A stretch of 63,800 bases of DNA, taken from positions 1 to 63,800 of the forward strand of contig CALJNB010000052.1 in the NCBI GenBank assembly GCA_937981985.1. The letters run 5' to 3'. The notes beneath the pieces were generated by a model that ran no database searches, was not told the DNA's origin, and saw only the letters and a list, made by a program, of their open reading frames with translations. This stretch comes from an uncultured bacterium. GTDB taxonomy: Bacteria > Myxococcota_A > Bradymonadia > Bradymonadales > Bradymonadaceae. The position numbers and the translations under genes are program-made. This document shows, in pieces, positions 8,042 to 17,180 of the stretch; positions within the stretch are counted from its first letter, which is position 1; the number at the start of each line of letters is the position of its first letter.

Positions 8042-10825
8042 TTAGTCGCCCGAAGCGAAACGCAACGCGCCCGACTCATCAACATCGATGTAAACGTGGT
8101 CACCGCGAGTAGCCTCGCCGGTGAGAATCATTGAGGCAATCCTTCCTTCGATCGAACGCTGAATCGTCTGACGCATCGGACGGGCTCCGAGATCTGGGTC
8201 AAATCCACCGTTTTCAACCAAATGTTGTATGACCGCGTCGCTAAAAATCAGAGTTACATCGTTTTCTTCTTTTAATTGTTTTATCGTTTGTGAAATTTGT
8301 AAGACCGCAATCTTTGCAACTTCTGCTTTCGTCAACGGATGGAATACCAAACGTTCATCGATGCGATTCCAAAGTTCCGGAGAGAAATGCGATTTTGCAC
8401 ACTCCAATACTTGATGTTCGGTGTCACCATGTCGGTCATCTTTGGACGAACCAAATCCAATTTTAGCACCGTGCGCATCTTTGAAGACGCCCGAACCGAG
8501 ATTACTGGTCATCACGATACAAGTGTTGGAAAAATCTACTTTGCGTCCACGACCGTCTGTGAGTTTACCTTCATCAAAAAGCTGCAGGAGGAGATTAAGT
8601 ACATCCGGATGAGCCTTTTCGATCTCGTCAAAAAGAATGACTTGATAGGGACGACGCCGAATTGCTTCGGTAAGTTGCCCGCCACTTTCAAATCCAACGT
8701 ATCCAGGAGGGGCACCAATAAGTCGACTTACCGAATGGGCTTCCATGAATTCAGACATATCAAAACGAACCAATGCATCGCGATCGTGGAATAAAAAATC
8801 TCCAACCACTTTTACGAGCTCTGTTTTTCCTACGCCTGTGGGCCCGAGAAAAAGAAAGCTACCGATGGGGCGGTTGGATCTGAATCCAGCGTAATTGCGT
8901 CGAATAACCTCGCATACGCTTTCGACAACTTTCTCGTGACCAATCACGTCCTTACCAATCAACCCTTCCATGTTCAAAAAACGTTCACGATCGCTTTGTG
9001 TTAAACGTTGCGCAGGTATACCTGCGAGTTCAGCAACGATTTTTGCGACTTCGTCACGATCGATTGTACTTAAGCCGGTTCTGGCTGCGCGACTCCCTGC
9101 AAGATCAAGGACTCCAATAGCTTTATCTGGTAGGCGACGTTCGTGAATATAGCGCTGCGATAATTTGACCGCACTTTCCAACGCATCATCGGTTATCGTG
9201 ATATCATGATGCTCTTCGTAATGGGTTCGTATACCCGAAACAATCTCTATCGCGGTTTCGATATCGGGTTCTTCCACGAAGACCATATCAAAGCGTCGTT
9301 CGAATGCAGGATCAGCCTCAACGAATTTTTTAAATTCATCAATCGTTGTGGCACCAATACAAGGAAACTCTCCACGTGCCAACCCGGTTTTAAGTGCATT
9401 TGAAGCATCGCCACCGTCTCCGCCACTCCCGGCGTTCATCCAAGTATGGATTTCATCGAGAAAAATAATGACGTCGCCGCCGGCTTGTTTTACTTCATCC
9501 TTCAACGCTAAAAGTCTTTCACTAAAAGCGCCACGAAGATGGGTTCCGCCGACGATACGCCCAATTTCAAGCTCGATAATAGCGCGCTTTCCAAGCTTCT
9601 TACCATCTTTTGCAAGTCGAACGAACTCGCGGGATAGACCCTCTACAATCGCCGTCTTACCGACGCCTGCTTCACCAATGAGAATAGGGTTATTACTCCG
9701 GCGCTTACCAATGATATCAATAAGCTGATTAATCTCTTTTGCCCGACCGACTACCGGATCAATCAAGCCCAACGCTGCTTCTTCCGTCACGTTACGGCCG
9801 AATTTACAAAGGGTGGGATAAATCTCTGGGTCCAAACGGTAGGCACTTGCGAGTCCCGAGCCGCTTTGCTTTAACGGCCGTACATCCGCAGATCGCGCAG
9901 GAGAAAGCGGCGCTTCGGTTGGAAGTTTTGAAAGCGGAACGTTAGCGATTCTGAATGCATCTGCTGAGGGTTGAAGCTCATCGTCGATTTGTTCATCTGA
10001 GTCACTTTGCATTTTCTTGAGAATTTCGTTTCTCTTTTGAAAGAGGCTTTCGGCGAGTTTTCTCGCAGTCGTTTTAGCTTCGTTTAAGGCGTGATCTCGA
10101 ACCTTTTGTTCTTCAGCTTGCTTTTCTTTTGCTTCTTCAAAAAGATTTTCTTTTTTCTTCAAGAATGATGGTGCGTCGTCGCCACCCTTATCACCGTTCT
10201 CAACGGCCTCAGGAGCTCTTCGTATAGACTCGGACTTTGTTTCGACTTCCGCTTCCTTAATCTCTATTTCTTGCACGACAACTCCGGGATCGTTGGAGAC
10301 AATTCGTCGAGGTGAAAGTGAGGGATGGATACCGATCGCGCTAGGTGCGGACTCTTCACCGAGGTCTTGGGTCGCCGTCACATAAACATTTTCCTCACAG
10401 GCTTTTCTTTTTTGAGGAATCTTTCTGGACCCAGTGGCATAACTCATAACCGCAGTTCGAATCGTCTGAACGGACTCACCGCTTTCTTCGATGAGTTTGA
10501 AGGCAAAACCCTTTCTTTCGCGTATAAGTGCTGCAAGAAGATGAAGCGAGTTAATCGAATCCGCATTCGAACCGAGCGCAATTCGCTTTGAACGAATCTC
10601 AATCTTTTCCATAATTTCGGAACTTTCTTCTACAAAACCAGAAATGCCTTCTAATAAAACGTCTATCGTAATACGGCGGTCTTTTAATACGATCGCAGCT
10701 TCATTCGGGCTCGTAAAAAGAGCGAGGAGAAGGTGTCCTGAGTTAAACGTTTTATCGGTTGACCTCGCGATATCGCGAGCCTGCGAATAGATAGATTTGA
10801 GTTCTTGACTACGTGTTATAGACAT
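8042..10825 (-). CDS. ClpA/ClpC-type AAA+ unfoldase
   Basis: Class I Hsp100 ATPase of 927 residues. Start set at ATG 10825, which follows ACGGAG; an upstream in-frame ATG at 10864 has less support. A Clp N domain spans about residues 1-140, then a long charged, partly coiled-coil insert to about 340. D1 Walker A is GEAGVGKT near 383, with Walker B IIFLDEIH. D2 Walker A is GPTGVGKT near 659, with Walker B VILFDEIEKAHP. The D1-D2 junction lacks the long coiled-coil M domain of ClpB. An IGF tripeptide near residue 790, in the position of the ClpP-binding loop of ClpA/ClpX, suggests that substrates are passed to ClpP. No clpP or clpS lies nearby. Confidence 0.9.
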   Translation of the reverse strand: MSITRSQELKSIYSQARDIARSTDKTFNSGHLLLALFTSPNEAAIVLKDRRITIDVLLEGISGFVEESSEIMEKIEIRSKRIALGSNADSINSLHLLAALIRERKGFAFKLIEESGESVQTIRTAVMSYATGSRKIPQKRKACEENVYVTATQDLGEESAPSAIGIHPSLSPRRIVSNDPGVVVQEIEIKEAEVETKSESIRRAPEAVENGDKGGDDAPSFLKKKENLFEEAKEKQAEEQKVRDHALNEAKTTARKLAESLFQKRNEILKKMQSDSDEQIDDELQPSADAFRIANVPLSKLPTEAPLSPARSADVRPLKQSGSGLASAYRLDPEIYPTLCKFGRNVTEEAALGLIDPVVGRAKEINQLIDIIGKRRSNNPILIGEAGVGKTAIVEGLSREFVRLAKDGKKLGKRAIIELEIGRIVGGTHLRGAFSERLLALKDEVKQAGGDVIIFLDEIHTWMNAGSGGDGGDASNALKTGLARGEFPCIGATTIDEFKKFVEADPAFERRFDMVFVEEPDIETAIEIVSGIRTHYEEHHDITITDDALESAVKLSQRYIHERRLPDKAIGVLDLAGSRAARTGLSTIDRDEVAKIVAELAGIPAQRLTQSDRERFLNMEGLIGKDVIGHEKVVESVCEVIRRNYAGFRSNRPIGSFLFLGPTGVGKTELVKVVGDFLFHDRDALVRFDMSEFMEAHSVSRLIGAPPGYVGFESGGQLTEAIRRRPYQVILFDEIEKAHPDVLNLLLQLFDEGKLTDGRGRKVDFSNTCIVMTSNLGSGVFKDAHGAKIGFGSSKDDRHGDTEHQVLECAKSHFSPELWNRIDERLVFHPLTKAEVAKIAVLQISQTIKQLKEENDVTLIFSDAVIQHLVENGGFDPDLGARPMRQTIQRSIEGRIASMILTGEATRGDHVYIDVDESGALRFASGD

Positions 10826-11065
10826 CCATGTCTCCGTAAAAAGTTTCCCATCTTGGGCACCCACTGTGATCTTATTCTACGCGTCAAACTCGCCTTAGAG
10901 TTGCCGAAAAATCATAAATACAGTATGGCTATCCTAAGACAGTAGCACATCAGATCTTGGCATTAAAGTGAATCTTACAAGTTATCTGGTGAGTTTATTA
11001 TTCGTGGACTCAAGTGCGTACGCCGCAGAGCAAACCACGCCATAACGAAAACTAACGAGAATAAA

Positions 11066-11497
11066 ATGACACACATCAATAAAAAATTTATCGTAGAAAC
11101 GAATGAAGCCCCAAGCGCGATTGGCCCTTACTCGCAGGCCGTCGGATACAACGGAATGCTTTTCGTTTCAGGACAAATCCCATTCGATCCGGCCACCGGA
11201 GAATTGGTTTCAGGAGATGTGGGTGCACAAACCAAACGCGTAATGGAAAATATTAAGGCTGTCTTGAAAGCGGCCGGTTTGGATTTCAACCATGTACTAA
11301 AGGCAAGTATCTTCCTCCAAAACATGAACGACTTTTCGGTAGTTAACGACGTTTATGGTAGCTATTTCGATTCAGCGCCTCCGGCTAGAGAAACGGTTGA
11401 GGTGAGTCGACTCCCCAGAAGTGTTCAGGTCGAAATCAGCGTTATTGCGGCCGCACCCACCGACTACGTTGCAAGGAACGAATCCGAAGAAGAGTAG
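11066..11497 (+). CDS. ridA: RidA family enamine/imine deaminase
   Basis: Hydrolyses reactive 2-aminoacrylate and related enamines formed by PLP enzymes. The 143-residue product carries the family hallmarks APSAIGPYSQAV, LFVSGQIP and the C-terminal PARETVEVSRLP, with the Arg that binds the substrate carboxylate. Residues 1-130 match the usual length, with about a dozen extra acidic residues at the end. It is followed 8 bp later by the MepA-like gene on the same strand, so co-transcription is likely. The ATG follows a run of AACGAGA that is a modest ribosome site. Confidence 0.93.
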   Translation: MTHINKKFIVETNEAPSAIGPYSQAVGYNGMLFVSGQIPFDPATGELVSGDVGAQTKRVMENIKAVLKAAGLDFNHVLKASIFLQNMNDFSVVNDVYGSYFDSAPPARETVEVSRLPRSVQVEISVIAAAPTDYVARNESEEE

Positions 11498-11505
11498 AAA
11501 AAAGT

Positions 11506-13425
11506 ATGCGAGCTTACGATAAACCCAGCTTTAGAAAGATGCAAAGAAAGGGCTTTTACGCCTGCTCGTTTTTCGTTCTTCTTACCTTTAATTGCGTGCC
11601 TTTGACCCAGACGAACCTTCCCGAAAAAACCGCCGAAGTCGTCGAACAAAAAAAATCAGTCGAACCGGTTGCTCATCGCGGTCCAAACGAAATCATAATC
11701 GATTCGTGGCAAATGCCACCTCAACCTGCTCGGACCCCGTCATTCCCCTATCTGCCGGGTGAAGACCAAACTATCTCACGCTCAATTGGAAACATCACCT
11801 TCGGGTATCTCGTCTCCGCCCGCGCGATTCAGTACCCGCATCCGACCATTTCAATGCTAAGCGTTCACGCGGGACGCAACCTTATTTATACCTCAGACAA
11901 AATGGTGGAACTCGTCGAGGCAGCCGCTTTATTCGTTAAAGAAAAGCATCCGGAATCCATCACCTATGTTGGAAACTTTTCGGCAGTCGGCGGAGGCGAT
12001 ATACCTTACTCGGTTTCACATAATAACGGTCGCGATGCCGATCTCGCATTTTTCATGACCGACCCTGATGGAAACAGCGTAGAACCCCCTGACTTGCTTC
12101 CTCTCGATGACCTGGGAACACACACGACCGAAAGCGGGGAAATCTATCATTTCGATACACCGCGAAATTGGACCCTAGTCCAAGGTCTTATTGAAAACGG
12201 AAAAACCAACTTACAGCTTATCCTCATTTCTGAACCCTTGAAGAACATGCTGTTGGAATACGCAAAGCAAACCAAACAGACGAAATACCTCCAACAAAGA
12301 GCAGATGCACTCCTCGTTGTTCCTCGCACTGCCCTTCCCCACGACGATCATTTTCATATTCGAATTCGATGCTCAGACACCGACGTTGAGTCCGGATGCG
12401 TCGGAAGAAAAACGCCCGCGCAAGCGAAGGTCCGAAAAGCAGCGATCAAAGCAGCTGAAAACGCGCTTAACAACGACGATGCTACAATCCGAACCATGGC
12501 TCTGCGTCGACTCTCTATTCTTAGTTCAGTAAGCTCGAGCCCCCAAATCGAAAAGTTATCGACACATGACTCTTCCCCACTAGTTCGCGCCGCAGCCAAT
12601 CGTGCTTTGGGAGAGATTGGAAAAGGATATAAAACCCTGCGTTCCAATTTGGCCAAAGAAGAGAACGCAAACGTGAGCTCCGAAATTTTATGGAGTTTAT
12701 CGTCTAGCCATTCCAAGAGTAATGCGCGTGCTATTTCAACATTCCTCAAGACACCCCGCCTGGGAACATTAAACGATTCAGAGACCATCGATTTAAGAAG
12801 TCTTGCTATTGATACTCTCGTCGAATTTGAATCTAAACTCCCGGTGGCAACGCTCATTAAATTGGTCAACTCAGACGACACCGAAATCGCCGAACGTGCT
12901 CATCGTGCGCTTTGCTTCCTAACCAATACCGACCCGACAACCAAAGCGAAGAAAATCAAAAAAAAGAAGGTCGTTAAGAAATCCAAAAAACAACGCAAAA
13001 AGAAAAAGAGAAAGCGGTCTCGACGAAAAAAGAAGACCAAGAAGATCCCAAAGATCGAATTTAAAGACAAAGACGGCAAGCGTTATACTCGCGGTGAAAT
13101 ATGGGAACAATGGTGGAACATTAACAAACGAAAGCGTCGTACCCAATGGTTAGTCGACGGATTTCGACATAGTGGATTCGATATTAGTAAACTCAATATC
13201 AAAAACGTTTGGGATATTACGCGAAGTATTTCCGGCGAAGACTATACCAGCTATAATGCTCAACGCGTTTTAATGAAAATGACTGGCCGTAAAGTCGATA
13301 GCTTGTCTTGGTCTAAAGCTGACGCAAGCTTCAACTGGAGACGCTGGGTAGAACGTCGAATGAAGCGACTTCGCGCGCCAGAGGTACCCGAAGAACTCTC
13401 AACACTGCAACCGAAAGAAAAATGA
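11506..13425 (+). CDS. MepA-like murein endopeptidase fused to HEAT repeats
   Basis: Probable exported peptidoglycan endopeptidase (LAS/M74 type). The leader ends in LLTFNC, a possible lipobox at Cys30; an in-frame ATG at 11539 would give a shorter leader. Metal-ligand motifs are intact: SHNNGRDAD near residue 170 (His and the Asp seven residues on) and HDDHFHIR near 280. Residues about 310-470 hold HEAT-like helical repeats (AAANRALGEIG, RALCFL). An extremely basic segment around 485-525, nearly all Lys/Arg, and a Trp-rich C-terminal region follow. At 639 residues it is more than twice the length of E. coli MepA (about 275). The stop overlaps the next start (ATGA). Confidence 0.83.
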   Translation: MRAYDKPSFRKMQRKGFYACSFFVLLTFNCVPLTQTNLPEKTAEVVEQKKSVEPVAHRGPNEIIIDSWQMPPQPARTPSFPYLPGEDQTISRSIGNITFGYLVSARAIQYPHPTISMLSVHAGRNLIYTSDKMVELVEAAALFVKEKHPESITYVGNFSAVGGGDIPYSVSHNNGRDADLAFFMTDPDGNSVEPPDLLPLDDLGTHTTESGEIYHFDTPRNWTLVQGLIENGKTNLQLILISEPLKNMLLEYAKQTKQTKYLQQRADALLVVPRTALPHDDHFHIRIRCSDTDVESGCVGRKTPAQAKVRKAAIKAAENALNNDDATIRTMALRRLSILSSVSSSPQIEKLSTHDSSPLVRAAANRALGEIGKGYKTLRSNLAKEENANVSSEILWSLSSSHSKSNARAISTFLKTPRLGTLNDSETIDLRSLAIDTLVEFESKLPVATLIKLVNSDDTEIAERAHRALCFLTNTDPTTKAKKIKKKKVVKKSKKQRKKKKRKRSRRKKKTKKIPKIEFKDKDGKRYTRGEIWEQWWNINKRKRRTQWLVDGFRHSGFDISKLNIKNVWDITRSISGEDYTSYNAQRVLMKMTGRKVDSLSWSKADASFNWRRWVERRMKRLRAPEVPEELSTLQPKEK

Positions 13426-13940
13426 TCCATCTTATTCGCCCCATGCTCCTGGAGGACGCTTTTGGTGTCGCTTCGGTTAACATAGCCTCTTGGCAGACCG
13501 CTTATCGAGGAATTATCGATGATGAAATACTAGATAACCTAGACCTCTCAGAACGAACAGAACAGTGGAAGAAGAACACCCAATACGACGATTACGGTCT
13601 TGAAAATATCGTTTGTATTTCAAAGAACAACGAGGTTATCGGTTTTGCAACCTACGGCGAGGAGCGAGTCCCTGAGGGGACCGGCCGCGGGGAACTTTGG
13701 GCAATTTATGTGCACCCCAACGAGCTCGGAAAAGGAATAGGTCGAGCGATGTGGAACTATTTCGAAGATCACCGAAAACGATACGAAAAAGGAAGCGTGG
13801 TTTGGGTCCTCAGTGAGAATGCACCCGCCATCAGATTCTATGAAAGTCTAGGTTTTAAAAAGGATGGGGAGACAAAAAACTTTGTCCATTCTGGTAAATC
13901 CTTCCCTGAGCTTCGAATGATCAGACAAAGCGATAAATAG
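13422..13940 (+). CDS. GNAT family N-acetyltransferase
   Basis: 172-residue acetyl-CoA-dependent acyltransferase. The N-terminal beta-strand IRPMLLEDAFGVASVN, the AIYVHP strand, the acetyl-CoA pyrophosphate loop ELGKGIGRAM and the terminal RFYESLGFKKDGE define the fold. The family is common and broad; the substrate cannot be read from sequence. It begins inside the stop codon of the MepA-like gene by a 4-bp ATGA overlap, so it is translated together with it. Confidence 0.88.
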   Translation: MIHLIRPMLLEDAFGVASVNIASWQTAYRGIIDDEILDNLDLSERTEQWKKNTQYDDYGLENIVCISKNNEVIGFATYGEERVPEGTGRGELWAIYVHPNELGKGIGRAMWNYFEDHRKRYEKGSVVWVLSENAPAIRFYESLGFKKDGETKNFVHSGKSFPELRMIRQSDK

Positions 13941-13944
13941 CGAA

Positions 13945-13968
13945 AACGCGATTAAGGCTAATCACGTT
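13945..13968. terminator. inverted repeat between convergent genes, terminator-like
   Basis: A 10-bp stem (aacgcgatta / taatcacgtt, one G-T mismatch) with a 4-nt loop lies just after the GNAT stop and before the end of the convergent methyltransferase gene. No T run follows on either side, so intrinsic termination is only a guess. It may instead stabilise 3' ends. Confidence 0.4.
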
Positions 13969-13997
13969 CGGAAAGATGCGCTGTACATGTGAAGTCG

Positions 13998-14012
13998 GTA
14001 GGTAGGGTTTAC
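13998..14012 (+). repeat. flanking inverted repeat, copy at 3' side of methyltransferase
   Basis: gtaggtagggtttac. Its reverse complement, less one base, recurs at 14911-14924 on the other side of the DNA methyltransferase gene. The two copies therefore bracket the gene about 0.9 kb apart. Confidence 0.45.
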
Positions 14013-14013
14013 C

Positions 14014-14844
14014 TTACTCGGCTGCGGCTTCTTCAAGAACAGCCAACTTACGTGCTTCGGCAGCATCATCAAGGCGATTTCCTGCGAGTTCAACATATTC
14101 ATCAGACATTTCAATTCCAACGAATTCACGTCCGTGGTTCAAACAAGCCACACCTGTTGTCGCTGATCCGCAAAAAGGATCAAGAATCAAATCGCCTTCA
14201 TTGGACGCTGCGAGAACGATGCGGTCCATTAATTTAATCGGCTTCTGAGTCGGGTGCTTACCGTGCGCCTTCTCAGCCTTACGTGGAGACATGATGTTCC
14301 ACAAATTTTTCATTTGCTTGCCACCATTCATTTCCTTCATCAATTTATAGTTGAAGGTGTGTTTGGTTTTTGCCGTCTTACCTGCCCAGATAATGGTTTC
14401 GGTACCGTGTGTGAAATAACGACACGACAAATTTGGCGGAGGATTAACTTTGAACCAAGCGATATCATTCAAAACGCGGTATCCCAACGTCTGCATCGCA
14501 AATCCAATACTATAAATGACATGCTGAGTTCCTGAAACCCAAATAGTTCCGTTTGGCTTAAGAACGCGTTGGCATTCTTGTAACCAACGAAGATTGAATT
14601 CGTGATTTTCTAAAGCACCTTTCGTTTTATCCCATTTACCTTTGTTAACCGATGCTCGCTTTCCGTTTTTACACGTCATTCCTCCGTTAGAGAGAAAGTA
14701 AGGCGGATCAGCGAAAACCATATCAAATGATTCGTCTTCAAAGGTCTTGAGGAGCTCAAGAGAATCCCCTTGAAGAATAGTTGCGCCGAGTGGGTTGTGA
14801 TAGGCGACATCATACGCGCCGTCGATCGGTAGTGCTAAAGCCAT
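14014..14844 (-). CDS. solitary DNA methyltransferase (beta class, DpnA/MboII-like)
   Basis: DNA amino-methyltransferase, probably N6-adenine, of 276 residues. Catalytic motif IV is DPPYFLSNGG near residue 46, followed by a charged KGKWDK region resembling the M.DpnA/M.MboII group. SAM motif I (LDPFCGSATTG) is near residue 220. The order IV before I places it in the beta class. No restriction endonuclease gene is adjacent, so it looks like an orphan that could act in regulation or host-DNA marking. The recognition site cannot be read from sequence; relatives use GATC or GAAGA. It converges on the GNAT gene. Confidence 0.88.
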   Translation of the reverse strand: MALALPIDGAYDVAYHNPLGATILQGDSLELLKTFEDESFDMVFADPPYFLSNGGMTCKNGKRASVNKGKWDKTKGALENHEFNLRWLQECQRVLKPNGTIWVSGTQHVIYSIGFAMQTLGYRVLNDIAWFKVNPPPNLSCRYFTHGTETIIWAGKTAKTKHTFNYKLMKEMNGGKQMKNLWNIMSPRKAEKAHGKHPTQKPIKLMDRIVLAASNEGDLILDPFCGSATTGVACLNHGREFVGIEMSDEYVELAGNRLDDAAEARKLAVLEEAAAE

Positions 14845-14910
14845 TAGAAATCCTTTTCAATATACCGTTCACGTCCTTGTGAATCGGTGGCAAATTGCCG
14901 AAATTTGGTA

Positions 14911-14924
14911 GTAAACCTACCTAC
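14911..14924 (-). repeat. flanking inverted repeat, copy at 5' side of methyltransferase
   Basis: gtaaacctacctac, the inverted partner of 13998-14012 with one base fewer. It lies 67 bp upstream of the methyltransferase start. With neighbouring bases it also forms a small palindrome (ggtag / ctacc), so a local role as operator is an alternative to a mobile-cassette end. Confidence 0.45.
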
Positions 14925-15130
14925 GAAAAAGATCTTAGATCGGGTTTAAGATCGGTCAAATTTTTTTATTATATTCTCCAAAACCTATTATCCGGGAGCC
15001 ATTTTTCGAGAGAAACAAGCTTTTTTGCAGCCAAAACCACGCTGATTGTTTTTAGCTTCGTCCCATGTTCACCGTTGCGCAACGGACAACCATGCAGTAA
15101 ATTTTTAGAAACAAACATGGAGTTCAATAG

Positions 15131-16648
15131 GTGCCCTCAGCAAAGTTAACGCTGCCGCAAGTCATTGAAGATGTTCAAAACCTCTTCGGACAGATTTCGA
15201 CGCCGAAAAAATACGCAGATTTAAACGACGACGCACTTTCATTGCATCTACTCAGTTATCTTCGATTTCTCGAGACGAACGAATTCATTATCTACGATCG
15301 AGAAAATGACCGGCTAGAACAAAGCGAGAAAGGTATCAGTGACATCGCAAAAAGCGAATTGTGGTCAGCAAAAGTACGTCGCACTTTTGGTCACTTTCTA
15401 ACAGATGAAACGGGGTTCGAAGCCCCTTTGGACGAAACACAAGACATCATAATAAAAATCGATGACGGGATTGATATTCTCGACGAGTTACCGGACCAGG
15501 ACGAGGTCGACGTGTATAGCGCTGATGAATCTGAAGCAGAACTATCGGCTCATAAAGACGAAACAAGCATCGACCTATTACCATTAGAATCAACGCCTAA
15601 CACCAATTCCAACATCTCGACCCCTCCAGCGGAGCCCAAATTGACAAACGAAACAGACCTCAATCACAACATCGACTCAGGCTACCAACGAGATGAACTT
15701 ATCGGCTCCGGCGCTTACGGGTCGGTCTTTCACGCTAAACAATTGAAACTCAATCGATATGTGGCGTTGAAAGAAGTTAAGTCTATCTTCGACGTTTTTG
15801 CGAGTATGCAACGCGACGACATCGTCGCGCGCTTTGCCAAGATTGTCCAAACCCAGGCGAGCCTCTTACATCCCAATATCATTCAAATTATCGATTTTGA
15901 AATCGGCTCCGAATTTCCTTACGTCATCATGCCCTTCGCCCCCAACGGAAACCTAAGGCGTGTTATCGACAAAGAGGGACGTCCCGATCTTCAAATTTCG
16001 TTGAAGTACTTCTTCCAAATTCTCCACGCATTAAACGCGGCCCACGATGTCGGGGTAACTCACGGGGGAATCAAGCCTGAAAACGTCGTGCTCGATCAAG
16101 CCGGAAATGCATTAGTTACCGACTTTGGAATATCAAGCGTTGCGGCAAACGACTCTGAACAAAAAGGTGCAAGCCAAATATTCGTCGGCGTGGGAACCAT
16201 TTCGTATATGAGTCCCGAACAATTTCGAAATCCGAACTCCTCATCTGTAAAAAGTGATATCTACTCGCTAGGAATCATGTTTTACGAAATGTTAACAGGT
16301 AAGGTCCCCGGACGCCGTTCTCCAATGCCATCGAGCTTCTACCCCGATATCCCAAGAAAACTGGATGATATCTTCGATAGAATGTCGATGGATGATCCAG
16401 AAGAACGTTACGATTCCGTGGAAGAAATTCTACGAGACCTTTACGAAACTCCCGCTGTAATGAAAATTATCGATAAACGAAGCGGTTTTCTCTTTCTCCG
16501 CGATCCGCTGAAACACGGAGCCGTGGGAATGGATGGTCTCGCGGAAGTCGTTGACGACGAGGTCGAACTACCTGAGGTCGAAGGTGACGACACGATGCTC
16601 AATAAACTTGATAAGTATGGTGCCTTATTCTCGCAAGGCGAAGAATAA
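15131..16648 (+). CDS. Ser/Thr protein kinase-like protein, probable pseudokinase
   Basis: 505 residues from a GTG start (15131). Residues 1-185 are an uncharacterised acidic region. The kinase fold spans about 190-435: Gly loop GSGAYGSVF, VALKE Lys, DFG Asp in VTDFGISS, and MSPEQF. In the catalytic loop the usual HRDLKPEN reads HGGIKPENV near residue 310, so the catalytic Asp is replaced by Gly while the downstream Lys and Asn remain. Nucleotide binding may persist, but phosphotransfer is doubtful. No transmembrane segment is seen. It is the first of a run of plus-strand genes; the gamma-carbonic-anhydrase-like gene starts immediately after its stop. Confidence 0.85.
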   Translation: MPSAKLTLPQVIEDVQNLFGQISTPKKYADLNDDALSLHLLSYLRFLETNEFIIYDRENDRLEQSEKGISDIAKSELWSAKVRRTFGHFLTDETGFEAPLDETQDIIIKIDDGIDILDELPDQDEVDVYSADESEAELSAHKDETSIDLLPLESTPNTNSNISTPPAEPKLTNETDLNHNIDSGYQRDELIGSGAYGSVFHAKQLKLNRYVALKEVKSIFDVFASMQRDDIVARFAKIVQTQASLLHPNIIQIIDFEIGSEFPYVIMPFAPNGNLRRVIDKEGRPDLQISLKYFFQILHALNAAHDVGVTHGGIKPENVVLDQAGNALVTDFGISSVAANDSEQKGASQIFVGVGTISYMSPEQFRNPNSSSVKSDIYSLGIMFYEMLTGKVPGRRSPMPSSFYPDIPRKLDDIFDRMSMDDPEERYDSVEEILRDLYETPAVMKIIDKRSGFLFLRDPLKHGAVGMDGLAEVVDDEVELPEVEGDDTMLNKLDKYGALFSQGEE

Positions 16649-17179
16649 TTGACTTCGATATTTCGTAGCTTCGATGGTGTCTCGCCAGAAAGTAAGGCGA
16701 CCTATGTTGACCCAAGCTCAGTTGTCATCGGCAAGGTGGAAATCGGCTCTAAGTCCAGTATATGGCCGCTAGTTGTTATTCGCGGCGATGTCGAACGCAT
16801 TTCCATTGGGTCCAACACAAACATTCAAGACGGTACAATCATCCACGTTTCAAGTTCGACTAAAAACCAGCCCGGAGCACCCACCATAATCGGCGACAAC
16901 GTTACCATCGGTCATCGCGCACTCATTCATGGCTGTACGATCGAGAACAATTGTCTCATCGCAATGGGCGCTATCGTATTAGACGGAGCACATATCGGCG
17001 AGGGCTCGTTGATTGGCGCTGGCTCGCTAGTGACACCGGGGACAAAAATCCCACCTCGAAGCGTTGTTATGGGTGTGCCTGGAAAAGTCGTCCGCGATGT
17101 GAGAGACGTTGAATATGAAGCCTTCATTGAATCTGCAAATAAGTATCATCAACTTGCCCTCAAATACGAAGCGGGTTGA
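16649..17179 (+). CDS. gamma-carbonic anhydrase-like hexapeptide protein
   Basis: 176-residue left-handed beta-helix protein of the YrdA/PaaY/gamma-CA group. Hexapeptide turns run through the middle (SSIWPLVVIRGDV, NTNIQDGTIIH, VTIGHRALIHGC). The three zinc His of the family can be placed in IIHVSS, TIGHRA and LIHGCT. TTG at 16649 directly follows the TAA of the kinase-like gene, and an ATG start would truncate the first strand, so TTG is preferred. The next gene begins one base after its stop. It could be a carbonic anhydrase or a related metal-dependent hydrolase; most relatives have no proven activity. Confidence 0.87.
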   Translation: MTSIFRSFDGVSPESKATYVDPSSVVIGKVEIGSKSSIWPLVVIRGDVERISIGSNTNIQDGTIIHVSSSTKNQPGAPTIIGDNVTIGHRALIHGCTIENNCLIAMGAIVLDGAHIGEGSLIGAGSLVTPGTKIPPRSVVMGVPGKVVRDVRDVEYEAFIESANKYHQLALKYEAG

Positions 17180-17180
17180 A

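Noticed and set aside
14014..14844. A complete restriction-modification system at the methyltransferase
   Set aside because: No endonuclease gene lies on either side; the nuclease-fold gene 5 kb away is separate and lacks catalytic residues.
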